Positions 50,501 through 59,270 of a stretch of 64,000 nt of DNA are shown here, piece by piece (position 1 is the first letter of the stretch; the number at the start of each line of letters is the position of its first letter). Origin of the DNA: an uncultured Ruminococcus sp. (GTDB taxonomy: Bacteria > Bacillota > Clostridia > Oscillospirales > Acutalibacteraceae); assembly GCA_902776375.1 (NCBI GenBank), contig CACYPV010000006.1, positions 64,893-128,892 of the forward strand, in the 5' to 3' direction. Position numbers and translations under genes: made by a program. The notes beneath the pieces are model-generated. The model saw only the letters and a list, made by a program, of their open reading frames with translations. It was not told the origin of the DNA and searched no databases.

Positions 50501-53500
50501 GTTCCGCAAGCAGGCGAAGCTGCACCCCGACAACATAGCTATTGGCTTCAAGGACAAAAAGCTGACCTATGCGCAGCTTGACCGTTACTCGGAAAACCTC
50601 GCGAAGCTGCTTGCGAAGCACGGCGTTACGCGCGAGGTGCCCGTGGGTATCATGGTGAAGCGCTGCGAGCTGTTCCCGATCTGCACCATCGCCGTGCTTA
50701 AAGCCGGCGGCGGTTGCCAGCCGCTCGACAGCAACTATCCTCAGGACAGACTGATGTATATGCTTGAGGATTCAAAGGCACCCGTGGTTATCGCAGACGA
50801 CGAGCTTGCGCCGATAATCGACGGCTACAACGGCGTTATCCTTTCGGCAAACGAGATATACGACCTGCCAGAGGACAACGAGACCGAGCTTACTCCCCCC
50901 GCCGCGGATTCGCTTTTCGCGCTGATCTACACCTCCGGCTCGACCGGCAAGCCCAAGGGCTGTATGCTTGAACACCGCAACCTTGTGAATTTCTGCCTGG
51001 CGTTCAACGAGAAGTTTGACATCACCGATCAGGATCACTTTGCGGCTTACGGCGCGTTCGGCTTTGACGCGTCCATGCAGGACCTCTACCCCGCCCTGAC
51101 CGCGGGCGCTTCGGTGTACATAGTGCCCGAGGAAACAAGGCTCGACCTTGTGGGGCTGAACGAATTCGTTATAGGCAACAAGATAACCATGATGGACTGC
51201 ACCACCCAGCTCGGCAGGCAGTACATCACCGCCTACCCCGACAGCCCGTACATGCGCACCTTTACCGTCGGCGGTGAAAAGCTGGTGCCCTGCGCCCCGC
51301 CGAATTTCAGCTTTGTTAACACCTACGGTCCCACCGAATGTACGATATACGTGACCGACTATGAGCTGGACAAGGAATACGCGTCGGTGCCCATAGGCAA
51401 GTCCTTCGGCAACTGCGACATTTACATAGTTGACAAGCAAAACCGTCTGCTGCCCGCGGGCGCTGTGGGCGAGCTTGTTATATCCGGCTATCCCGTAACG
51501 CGCGGCTACCTGAACCGCCCCGACCTCACCGGTGAAAAGTTCATTCCGAACCCGTTCTTCGATATTGCGGGTTATGAAAGAATGTACCTGACGGGCGACG
51601 TGTGCCGCTACCTTGCGGACGGAAACGTACAATTCGTAGGCAGACGCGACGAGCAGGTAAAGATACGCGGCTTCCGCATCGAGCTGACCGAGATCGAGCG
51701 CCGCATACGCGAGTTCGATAAAATCAAGGACGCCTCTGTCATAGCGAAAGACCTGCCCAGCGGCGGCAAGGCTGTTGTGGCTTACGTGGTGTCCGACACT
51801 CCCGTCGACGTCCCCGCGCTCAACAGCTTCATATCCGACGAGCTGCCGAAGTACATGGTGCCGTCGGTCACGATGCAGATAGATAAAATACCGCTCAACC
51901 CCAACGGCAAGGTCGACAAGCGCAAGCTGCCAGAACCCTCGTTCAAGAAGGAAGAGGAGGGCGCAAGGGCGCTTAACAAGCTTGAAGAACAATTGTGCGC
52001 CATGGTCAGCGAGATAACGGGCTTTGAGAGCAAGAGCGTTACGGAAAGTCTGGTTTCACTGGGACTCACCTCTCTCACCACGATAATGTTCTCAGCCAAG
52101 CTGTATGACAACTTTGGACTAAAGGCGGGCGTCGCCGAGCTTATGGACGACGACTGCACGCTGATGACGGTTGAAAACCTGATAATAGAACAACTGCTGA
52201 GCGGCAAGACCGCCGAGGCAGCTGAAAAAGCCGAAGCGGACATAAACAACATTCCGCTGTGCGCCGAGCAGCTTGGCGTTTACTACGACAGCGTAAAGCG
52301 CCCCGACGCGCTGATATACAACATTCCGATGAAGTACACGCTGTCAAAGCGCACCGACATTGACAGGCTGAAAAATGCGCTTGAAAAGCTTATAGCGGCT
52401 AACCCGGTGCTGACCTCAGTCATAGTGCTGGAGGGCAAGGAAACCGTGCAGCGCCAAATGGACGGCTTTGTCTGCGAGATACCCGTGCTGACGATGAACT
52501 CGAAAGACGTCGCCGCCGAGGAAGCGGAGTTCGTTAAGCCGTTCAACCTTGCGCGCGGTCCGCTGTTCCGCTGCGAGATAATCAGCACCGAGAAGAACGT
52601 GCTGCTGCTGTTCGACGCGCACCACATCATATTTGACGGGCTGTCGCTGTCGGCGTTCATCAGAAAGCTTGCCGACGTTTACCAAAACGGCGCGGAGCCC
52701 GAGACCGACACCTCATATTACAGCTTTATCGCCGACGAAGCCGCGCTCGAGCAGAGCGAGCAGGGCGAAAAGTCGCTTGAATACTACAAAGAACTGTTTG
52801 CCGACTATGAAAACGCGTCGGATATTTCAGCCGACCTGAACGGCAATGCCGAGGAGGGCGAGCTGAGCGAAGCGCGCGCCTATGTCGACCGCGCAGCAGT
52901 TGATTCCTTCTGCCGCGACAATTCGCTCACCCCCGCCGCACTGTTCTTAGCCGCGACCGAGTACGCGGTAAGCCGCTGCACCGCCGACCGCCATGTGTAC
53001 ATCTCGATGATTTCGGGCGGCAGAGAGGATATCCGCTACATGGATTCTCTGGGCATGTTCGTCAAGAGCCTGCCGCTGCACGGCTTTATCGACACCGAGA
53101 GGACGGCGCTTGGATTCGTGAGCGACACCGCCGCCTCCATGCGCGCGGCGCAGAAAAAAAGCGCATATCCGTTTATAAAGCTGTTTGACAAGTACGGCTT
53201 TACCTCAAAGATTAATTACGCCTGCCAGCTCGGCGTTGACGAGACCGTCGAATGGGAAGGCGAAAATATAATAGAAACCGTAATAACGAATCCGTTGCCC
53301 AAGTTCAACCTATCGATCCACATCGAGGAGGGCAAGGACGGAAGCATCGCCGTGAACGTGCAGTACAACAACGCGCTTTACAGCGAAAAGGCGGCGCTGA
53401 GGATCGCCTCGGCTATAGCCGAAAGCGCCAAGTCGATGATGGTCTGCGGCGGTGAAAAGCTCTGCACTCTCAGCATGCTGACCGAGGGCGAAAAAAATAA

Positions 53501-56453
53501 ACTAAAATCTTTTGAAAAGGGCGAGAGCCGCGAAATAGGCATAAAGCTTTACCACAAGCTGTTTGAGGCGAGCGCAAAGGAAGCCCCGGACAAAACCGCG
53601 CTTATCGCCTGCGACGCCTCATACACCTACGCGGAACTTGACAAGATATGCAACCGCGCAGCCAACGCGCTTATTGAAAAGGGCGTTGAAAAGGGCGACA
53701 GAGTAGCCTTCCTGCTGCCGCGCACGAGCCGCCAGATGATCGCGCTGTACGCTATCCTCAAAACCGGAGCGGCGTACATTCCCTGCGACCCCGAATACCC
53801 CGACGACAGAATAAAGTACATTCTTGAAAACAGCGAAGCAAGGTATATTATCACCGACAAGCCGCGCGGGTTCGACAACGAGATAAACGTTGAGGAGCTG
53901 CTTGAAAACACTAACGACAGCTCTCCCGAGGTGGACATCACGCCCGACGACACCGCGTACCTCATCTACACCTCCGGCTCGACCGGCAGACCCAAGGGCG
54001 TTGTCATCCGCCACGGCGGCATTGCAAACTACCTGACGCCCTACCCCGAGAACACGCACATTCACGCGCTGAAAAACGAGGGCAATGTGTACGTTTCGGT
54101 CACGACCGTTTCGTTCGACATGTCGCTTAAAGAGACCGCCGCGTCGCTGTGCAACGGCATAACGCTGGTGCTCGCCGACGAGGACGAAACGAAGGATCCG
54201 CTGAAGCTTTGCGAGCTTATGGAGCGCACGGGCTGCGACGTTATAAACGCCACCCCGTCGCGTATCGAGCAATACATGATGCTCGACAGATTCAAGGCGG
54301 CGCTGTCAAAGTGCAAGATAATCATGTGCGGCGGCGAGAAGTATTCTCCCAAGCTGCTCGACAACCTTAAAGCCATTACAAAGGCGCGCATATTCAACAC
54401 CTACGGCCCCACCGAGATCACCGTTTCCTGCAATGCCAAGGAGCTGACTAACGCCGATATGGTGTGCGTCGGCAAGCCGCTGCTCAACGTCAGCGAGTAT
54501 ATCGTAGACATGGACGGCAACCTGCTGCCGCCGGGCATGACAGGCGAGCTTTACGTAGGCGGCGCGGGCGTTGCGAAGGGCTACCTAAACAACCCCGAGC
54601 TGACCGAAAAGAGCTTTAAGGAATACAACGGCGAACGCATTTACAAAACCGGCGACTACGCCCGCTGGACTGACGAAGGCGACGTTGTGATACTGGGCAG
54701 ATGCGACAACCAGGTCAAGCTGCGCGGACTGCGCATCGAGCTTGGCGAGGTCGAGCGCGCTATCCTGTCCTGCGACGGAGTTAATCAGGCGGTAGTGCTT
54801 ATCCGCCCGATAAACGGCGCGGACAACCTGTGCGCGTGGTACAGCGCCGACAGCGCGGTGACCGAGGAGCTTGTGCGCGAGCACATTTCAAAGCGGCTGA
54901 CCGCCTACATGGTGCCCACGGCGCTGATGCGTCTTGACGAAATGCCGCAGACCCCCAACGGCAAAACCGACGTTAAGTCGCTGCCGCAGCCCTTGCTCAG
55001 CTTTGAGGTCGAGTACAGCGAGCCCGTGACAAGAGAAGAAAAGCTGCTTTGCGACATCTTCGCTCAGGTGCTTTCGCTCGATAAGGTAAGCGCGGAGGCG
55101 AGCTTCTTCGATCTGGGCGGCACCTCGCTCACCGTTACAAGCGTGCTGGTCGAAGCCAACGAGCAGGGACTTGAAGTTTCATACGGCGACATATTCGCGC
55201 TTAAGACCCCGAGGGCTATCGCCGCCAAGTGCGCGGGCAAGGATGATTTTTCGGACGGACTTGCCGATTACGATTATTCCGCGTTTGACAAGATACTCGA
55301 ATCCAACAATCTTAATTCTTTAAGCGAAAGAAAGAGCCGCATCGGCAACCTGCTGCTGACAGGCGCGACGGGCTTTTTGGGCATACATATATTAAAATAC
55401 TTCCTCGACAACTACAGCGGCCACGTTTACTGCCTGCTGCGCGGTTCGCGTCGTTCCGGGGCGGAGCAAAGGCTCAGAGGTCAGCTCTACTACTACTTCG
55501 AGGACAACTTTGAACAGCTGTTTGAAAACAGGATAACCGTAGTTGAGGGTAGCGTGACCGACACCGATTGGTTCGATTCGCTGAAAGACGCTAAGGTCGA
55601 CACGGTGATAAACTGCGCGGCTCTGGTAAAGCACTTCTCTGAGACCGACGATATCGAGCGCGTTAACGCGGGCGGCGTTAAGAACCTTATCGAGTTCTGC
55701 AAGCTGCACAACAGCATGATCGTTCAGGTATCGACCGGCAGCGTGGCGGGCGACAGAGTGAACGGATATCCCTCGCCTGACCTCAAGCTGACCGAACAGC
55801 GCTTCTACTTTGGTCAGATCATCGACAACCAGTATGTACACAGCAAGTTCCTCGCGGAGCGCTATGTGCTTGAGGCGATAAACGAGGGCGTAAAGGGCAA
55901 GATAATGCGCGTAGGCAACCTTGCGGCGCGCAACAGCGACGGCGAGTTCCAGATAAACTTTGTGACCAACGGCTTCATGGGCAGACTGCGCGCTTACCTG
56001 ATAATCGGCGCGTACCCCTACAGCATGATGAGCTATCCCGTTGAGATGGCTCCTATCGACGAGACCGCCGAGGCTATAGTAAGGCTCTGCTCCACACCCG
56101 ACAAGTGCTGCATTTTCCACCCCTACAACAACCATTATGTGCCGCTTGGCGACGTAATACTGCAAATGCGCGAGATGGGAATGGACATCAAGCTTGTTGA
56201 AGACGACGAGTTTATGAAGCTGCTGCAAAAGGCGCAGAACGATCCCAAAAAGGCAGCTAAGCTTACCACCCTGCTCGCCTACGACAACAAGGACAGCTCA
56301 AAGGTAGTGGAGATGATAGCTACCGAAAACGAGTACACCACTCAGACGCTCTACAGGCTCGGCTTTAGCTGGTCGATGACATCGCGCGATTACATGAACA
56401 GCTTCCTGAGCGCGCTTGAAAGCTTGGGCTTCTTTGAAACGGAGGACGAGTGA
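47505..56453 (+). CDS. Trimodular non-ribosomal peptide synthetase with terminal thioester reductase
   Basis: 2982 residues, order A1-PCP1-C1-A2-PCP2-C2-A3-PCP3-TD. A1 about 1-455 (YTSGSTGNPKG); PCP1 Ser511 (LGGDSI); C1 HHLITDG near 685; A2 with YTSGSTGKPKG near 1142; PCP2 Ser1523 (LGLTSL); C2 HHIIFDG near 1706; A3 YTSGSTGRPKG near 2155; PCP3 Ser2541 (LGGTSL); reductase from ~2610 with TGATGFLG and Tyr2777/Lys2781 in YVHSK. The enzyme should join three units and release the chain by NAD(P)H reduction as aldehyde or alcohol. A1 has Ala in place of the amine-binding Asp235 (NFAIS), which suggests a non-alpha-amino starter. A2's pocket by hand alignment is DAQD-G-T-IY, closest to Gln codes. No epimerase domain. 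Strong ribosome binding site AGGAGGT. A phosphopantetheinyl transferase must come from elsewhere. Confidence 0.95.
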   Translation: MQNFVERFLQTAAQNPGKTALVCMEEKMTYAQLERLSAKIASRLLRRGAKKEKIYPIVLERGFEYIASIIGILRAGAAYSPLSTEYPKDRVAFILKDSNADFVVDEAFLKDIEKEKILSEFPEIHMEDAAIAIYTSGSTGNPKGILHDHWSFTNAVVRQLEIAAGFDDVEMSVTPFNFAISTHDILTPLWAGAEIHILTEAQRKDILFIDKYIDEHKITASVISPQLLKQLPVRESSLKLINSGGERISGIYSPYAHIKNAYGLSEVLSIAMTFELDKAYDNTPIGKPLSGFKAYLLDENGKQVADGEEGELCLAGTMARGYINLPELTAEVFTENPYSADETDKRMLHTKDICKKLPDGSIVYVNRKDWMVKINGQRVEMGEVEVQLGKIKGIKTAVVKAFTDDNGQTYICGYFTADSKLDDAQIRKTLLTKFPPYMIPRFLVQIDEFPLTPNGKLDRKALAEPSAKDFQSEYTAPETEAEKQVCAAFEKILKIEKVGVNDDFFSLGGDSIKVVMLQEELEGFNLSSAQIFSLRTPKAIAESAGGGERITFEYEEKSAYPMTDAQLGIYLANIQEPQSLEYNNPASMFFPKASGVEAEKLAKAVKETAALYPFMKVCAKVIDGVPCVCPVKDMEIRVDIESTDETDADKLCARFVKPFDFENGPLFRFKIFTTPDGLYFFNDVHHLITDGTSTSVFTQNLAKIYMGEAPVREEVNGFMLSTYEQKLKESKHYAECRDFYDKMLAGVELDSNIIPDQIDAPPEKTGAHMTFSLKDFMPASAVAESCKKLKITENTLFLGAFAYALAKQGGQEQSLFCTVENGRHVPELRNTYGMLVHTLPMCVNIDENQATADYLADVQGLLFDCLNHDIVSIVQLANEYEVNSDIIFVYQGEMLNGVELGGEFIPYHIHKSGDAMSKLSLDVLKRGDDYTLSFEYRTDLYLDETIENFANLYINIVKGLLEAENLNELVFCGEREKAFYRAANDNRLEFDRSLTLIDLFRKQAKLHPDNIAIGFKDKKLTYAQLDRYSENLAKLLAKHGVTREVPVGIMVKRCELFPICTIAVLKAGGGCQPLDSNYPQDRLMYMLEDSKAPVVIADDELAPIIDGYNGVILSANEIYDLPEDNETELTPPAADSLFALIYTSGSTGKPKGCMLEHRNLVNFCLAFNEKFDITDQDHFAAYGAFGFDASMQDLYPALTAGASVYIVPEETRLDLVGLNEFVIGNKITMMDCTTQLGRQYITAYPDSPYMRTFTVGGEKLVPCAPPNFSFVNTYGPTECTIYVTDYELDKEYASVPIGKSFGNCDIYIVDKQNRLLPAGAVGELVISGYPVTRGYLNRPDLTGEKFIPNPFFDIAGYERMYLTGDVCRYLADGNVQFVGRRDEQVKIRGFRIELTEIERRIREFDKIKDASVIAKDLPSGGKAVVAYVVSDTPVDVPALNSFISDELPKYMVPSVTMQIDKIPLNPNGKVDKRKLPEPSFKKEEEGARALNKLEEQLCAMVSEITGFESKSVTESLVSLGLTSLTTIMFSAKLYDNFGLKAGVAELMDDDCTLMTVENLIIEQLLSGKTAEAAEKAEADINNIPLCAEQLGVYYDSVKRPDALIYNIPMKYTLSKRTDIDRLKNALEKLIAANPVLTSVIVLEGKETVQRQMDGFVCEIPVLTMNSKDVAAEEAEFVKPFNLARGPLFRCEIISTEKNVLLLFDAHHIIFDGLSLSAFIRKLADVYQNGAEPETDTSYYSFIADEAALEQSEQGEKSLEYYKELFADYENASDISADLNGNAEEGELSEARAYVDRAAVDSFCRDNSLTPAALFLAATEYAVSRCTADRHVYISMISGGREDIRYMDSLGMFVKSLPLHGFIDTERTALGFVSDTAASMRAAQKKSAYPFIKLFDKYGFTSKINYACQLGVDETVEWEGENIIETVITNPLPKFNLSIHIEEGKDGSIAVNVQYNNALYSEKAALRIASAIAESAKSMMVCGGEKLCTLSMLTEGEKNKLKSFEKGESREIGIKLYHKLFEASAKEAPDKTALIACDASYTYAELDKICNRAANALIEKGVEKGDRVAFLLPRTSRQMIALYAILKTGAAYIPCDPEYPDDRIKYILENSEARYIITDKPRGFDNEINVEELLENTNDSSPEVDITPDDTAYLIYTSGSTGRPKGVVIRHGGIANYLTPYPENTHIHALKNEGNVYVSVTTVSFDMSLKETAASLCNGITLVLADEDETKDPLKLCELMERTGCDVINATPSRIEQYMMLDRFKAALSKCKIIMCGGEKYSPKLLDNLKAITKARIFNTYGPTEITVSCNAKELTNADMVCVGKPLLNVSEYIVDMDGNLLPPGMTGELYVGGAGVAKGYLNNPELTEKSFKEYNGERIYKTGDYARWTDEGDVVILGRCDNQVKLRGLRIELGEVERAILSCDGVNQAVVLIRPINGADNLCAWYSADSAVTEELVREHISKRLTAYMVPTALMRLDEMPQTPNGKTDVKSLPQPLLSFEVEYSEPVTREEKLLCDIFAQVLSLDKVSAEASFFDLGGTSLTVTSVLVEANEQGLEVSYGDIFALKTPRAIAAKCAGKDDFSDGLADYDYSAFDKILESNNLNSLSERKSRIGNLLLTGATGFLGIHILKYFLDNYSGHVYCLLRGSRRSGAEQRLRGQLYYYFEDNFEQLFENRITVVEGSVTDTDWFDSLKDAKVDTVINCAALVKHFSETDDIERVNAGGVKNLIEFCKLHNSMIVQVSTGSVAGDRVNGYPSPDLKLTEQRFYFGQIIDNQYVHSKFLAERYVLEAINEGVKGKIMRVGNLAARNSDGEFQINFVTNGFMGRLRAYLIIGAYPYSMMSYPVEMAPIDETAEAIVRLCSTPDKCCIFHPYNNHYVPLGDVILQMREMGMDIKLVEDDEFMKLLQKAQNDPKKAAKLTTLLAYDNKDSSKVVEMIATENEYTTQTLYRLGFSWSMTSRDYMNSFLSALESLGFFETEDE

Positions 56454-58207
56454 TGAGCTATCAAAGGAACGGAGCTCTGCTGGGGAAGAAATTCACCGAA
56501 TACCTCTTCCCCACCATCATAAGCTCCATGTCAATTTTGCTGGCGTCCTTCGTCGACGGAATTATCGTTTCAAAGCTTATCGGCGACGACGCTTTTTCGG
56601 CGGTCAACCTCGCCGAGCCGGTGGTGCTCTTTATGCAGGCGCTGTTTTTCCTGTTCGGCATTGGCGGCGCGATATGCATTTCGATAGCGAAGGGACAGCG
56701 CAACGAGCACAAGGCGAACGCGCTGTTCACCCTGTCGTTCACGGCTTCGGTGATCGTCGCGGTCATCGACACCGTGGCGGGCACTTTGCTCATAGACCCC
56801 ATCACCCACGCGCTGTGCAGCGACGGCACGCTTTATGAATATGTAAAGCACTACGCGCTGTTCACAATTTACGGCTCGGTGTTCATGGTAGTCGTACCGT
56901 ATTTGGTATTCATTATCCGCGTTGACGGAATGCCGAAGCTTTCGGCGAATATCCTCTTGATCTCAAACATAGTGAACCTGTTTATGGATCTTGTTTACAT
57001 GGGGGTATTCAAAATGGACACCTCGGGCGCCGCGCTTGCTACGGTGACCGGATATGTGGTGGGCTTCGTCATGGAGCTGTACTACCTGCTGTTCTTCAAA
57101 AAGCGCACGCTAAAGCTGATACGGCTCAAAAAGGACGACTTCCGCTTTTTGGGCGAGCTGTGCACCGGCGGCATCGCCTCGGTGATAAACACCATTTTGC
57201 TGTTTGTTAAGGCTATATTGCTCAACCAGATAGTGCTCAGCACTACGGGCGCAGACGGCATGGCGGTGTTCTCGGTGTGCAATTTCAGCGTCACCTTTAT
57301 ATCGATGTTCGTTTCGGGCGGCAGCGACACCATGACCCCCATCGTCAGCCTGCTTTACGGCGAGCGCGACTACAAGGGGATCGACCTGGTGCTGCGCAAA
57401 ACCTTCATCTTCGTAGCCGCCTCCTGCGCGGTGATAATAGCGTTCATCATGGCGTTCCCCAAGCTGCTGCTGCAGCTGTTCTCGGTAACCAGCCCCGAGC
57501 GCGTGGCGCTGGGAATACCCGCCGTGAGGATATTCTCGCTCAGCCTGATCGGTATGGGCATTTGCATCGTCACCATGAACTATTTGCAGGCGACTAAGCA
57601 AAAGGCTATTTCAGTCACCATCACATTCCTGCGCGGACTCATCATAATCGTACCGCTGGCGTATTTGCTTTCGATCAGCTTCGGGCTGAACGGCGTAAGC
57701 ATGGCATTCGTATTTGCCGAGGCTCTCACGGCGGCTATAACCTTCCTTATCTGCCTTATAGTATCCCGCGCAAAAAAGGACAAGTACAGCGGTGTCCTGC
57801 TGCATGAGCGGCAGACCGACTGCAGCGCGCTGTTTGACGCGAGCCTGCGCCCCGAGGCGGAGCAGGCGGCGGATATTTCGGACGAGATCATCGCGTTCTG
57901 CAACAATAACGGCGTGACCGGAAAGGCTGCCGACTACACGGGCGTGCTCGCCGAGGAGACCGTAGAGCATATCAGATTCTTCAACAAGGACAAAAAGCAG
58001 CCGCAGATAGACCTTATTTGCCGCGTGACAGACAGCGAAGTGATCCTTTCGGTGCGCGACAACGGCGAGGCTTTTGACGCCGCGACCGTTGAAGGCGACG
58101 ACGGCGAATTTACAAACCTTAAGATGATAAACACCTTGGCGGACAGCGTGGATTATACGCGCGCCCTGGGGCTTAACAATATGCTGATAAATATCGGGAG
58201 GACTTAA
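56453..58207 (+). CDS. MATE-family exporter fused to a HATPase (anti-sigma-like) domain
   Basis: 584 residues. Residues ~10-450 are a MATE transporter with about 12 membrane segments (typical FVDGIIVSKLIGDDAFSAVN near the start). Residues ~480-584 are a cytoplasmic domain with HATPase_c features of the RsbW/SpoIIAB type: VLAEETVEHIRF and VRDNGEAFD (G1-like), then NLKMINTLADSVDY. The N-box Asn of the family is Glu here, so nucleotide binding may be changed. The ATG overlaps the synthetase stop (TGATG) and uses GGAGG inside that gene. It probably exports the peptide product, with the domain linking transport to the STAS/phosphatase pair downstream. Confidence 0.85.
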   Translation: MSYQRNGALLGKKFTEYLFPTIISSMSILLASFVDGIIVSKLIGDDAFSAVNLAEPVVLFMQALFFLFGIGGAICISIAKGQRNEHKANALFTLSFTASVIVAVIDTVAGTLLIDPITHALCSDGTLYEYVKHYALFTIYGSVFMVVVPYLVFIIRVDGMPKLSANILLISNIVNLFMDLVYMGVFKMDTSGAALATVTGYVVGFVMELYYLLFFKKRTLKLIRLKKDDFRFLGELCTGGIASVINTILLFVKAILLNQIVLSTTGADGMAVFSVCNFSVTFISMFVSGGSDTMTPIVSLLYGERDYKGIDLVLRKTFIFVAASCAVIIAFIMAFPKLLLQLFSVTSPERVALGIPAVRIFSLSLIGMGICIVTMNYLQATKQKAISVTITFLRGLIIIVPLAYLLSISFGLNGVSMAFVFAEALTAAITFLICLIVSRAKKDKYSGVLLHERQTDCSALFDASLRPEAEQAADISDEIIAFCNNNGVTGKAADYTGVLAEETVEHIRFFNKDKKQPQIDLICRVTDSEVILSVRDNGEAFDAATVEGDDGEFTNLKMINTLADSVDYTRALGLNNMLINIGRT

Positions 58208-58959
58208 TGCTAAAATTTTACTGCTACAATTTTACTGAGGAAAGATCCACTCCGCAGATAATCGACGACATCAAAATGATGTGCGAAAAAACGAAGCGCC
58301 TTGAACGGGAAGAAGACATAATGCTCTTCGTCTTTGTGCCTACATTGTCGCTTGAGGCTGTGTGCGCGGCTATTCCCGACAGGAAGCTCGTAAAGATATC
58401 GTCGCAGAGCTTTTCGGTAAAGCCCGTGACAAACGAGCTGTCCCCCGCCAAGCTTAAAAGCATAGGCGCGGACATGGCGATAACCGGACTAGCCGACCGC
58501 CGCTGCTTCATGGGCGAGACCGACGAGGCGACCCGCGACAACCTTGAAGTCATTTTGAACATGGGCTTCAAGTCGATGCTGTGTGTGGGCGAAACAAGAG
58601 AAGCCGCCGAAAACGGCACGGCTGCCAAGGTGATAACACGGCAGATAAAAACGGGCTACTCAAAGATACCCTACGAAGCGCACTACAGGATAGGCACAAT
58701 CTACCGCCCGCTATGGGACTTTGACCAAAGCTACACTGCCGACGAGAGCTACACGCTCGATATGTTCAAAACTATAAAGCAGGCGGTTAAGGAAGCTCTG
58801 CCGGGCTTCCCGATAGAAATGCCGCTGTTCTACGGCGGTATGCTGACCGCCGAAAAGCTTGCAGAGTATTTTGACAAAGAGCTTATTGACGGCGTATTTT
58901 GGGACAGCAAAGCGATCTCGGCTGACGAATTTGCCGAGATTATAAATAAATTAGCGTAA
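58207..58959 (+). CDS. Triosephosphate-isomerase-like protein without catalytic residues
   Basis: 250 residues, TIM length. Recognisable parts: ADRRCFMGETDEATRDN (TIM: SERRxxFGETDE), MLCVGETREAAENG, and near the end FYGGMLTAEKL...IDGVFW (TIM: YGGSVTPEN...DGFLVGG). The catalytic His of GHSERR is Leu in GLADRR, the N-terminal Lys of NWKMN is not present (FYCYNFT), and the AYEPVWAIGTG region with the catalytic Glu reads HYRIGTIYRPLW. It should not isomerise triose phosphates. Its start overlaps the MATE stop by one base. Role unknown; a phosphate-ligand binding regulator or a recruited enzyme for the peptide product are possible. Confidence 0.72.
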   Translation: MLKFYCYNFTEERSTPQIIDDIKMMCEKTKRLEREEDIMLFVFVPTLSLEAVCAAIPDRKLVKISSQSFSVKPVTNELSPAKLKSIGADMAITGLADRRCFMGETDEATRDNLEVILNMGFKSMLCVGETREAAENGTAAKVITRQIKTGYSKIPYEAHYRIGTIYRPLWDFDQSYTADESYTLDMFKTIKQAVKEALPGFPIEMPLFYGGMLTAEKLAEYFDKELIDGVFWDSKAISADEFAEIINKLA

Positions 58960-58973
58960 GGAAGGACTTAATT

Positions 58974-59270
58974 ATGAACATCACAAAAGAGAAAAAAGAC
59001 GACAGACTGGTTATTTTTATCGACGGCAAGCTTGACACCCTCACCTCGCCGCAGCTCGACGCCGAGCTGAAATCGGCTTTTGAGGAATCCGACACCGTTG
59101 AGGTAAACATGGAGAACCTTGCGTACATTTCATCTGCGGGGCTTCGCGTGCTGCACTCCACCCACAAGCGCGTAAAGGGCAGCGGCAAGCTGCTTATCAG
59201 CCACGCAAACGGCACCGTTCTCGACGTGTTTGAGTCGACGGGCTTTTCCTCGTTCCTTAACTTTATCTGA
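58974..59270 (+). CDS. STAS-domain anti-anti-sigma-type protein
   Basis: 98 residues, single STAS domain like SpoIIAA/RsbV. The phosphorylatable Ser is Ser54 in YISSAGLRVL. In partner switching, the unphosphorylated form binds an anti-sigma kinase and frees its target; PP2C phosphatases restore it. It sits between a HATPase-bearing exporter and a PP2C phosphatase with its own HATPase. Stop overlaps the start of the next gene by one base. Confidence 0.92.
   Translation: MNITKEKKDDRLVIFIDGKLDTLTSPQLDAELKSAFEESDTVEVNMENLAYISSAGLRVLHSTHKRVKGSGKLLISHANGTVLDVFESTGFSSFLNFI

Noticed and set aside
50772..51992. Long minus-strand frame opposite the peptide synthetase
   Set aside because: Antisense shadow within a continuous NRPS reading frame with all motifs intact.
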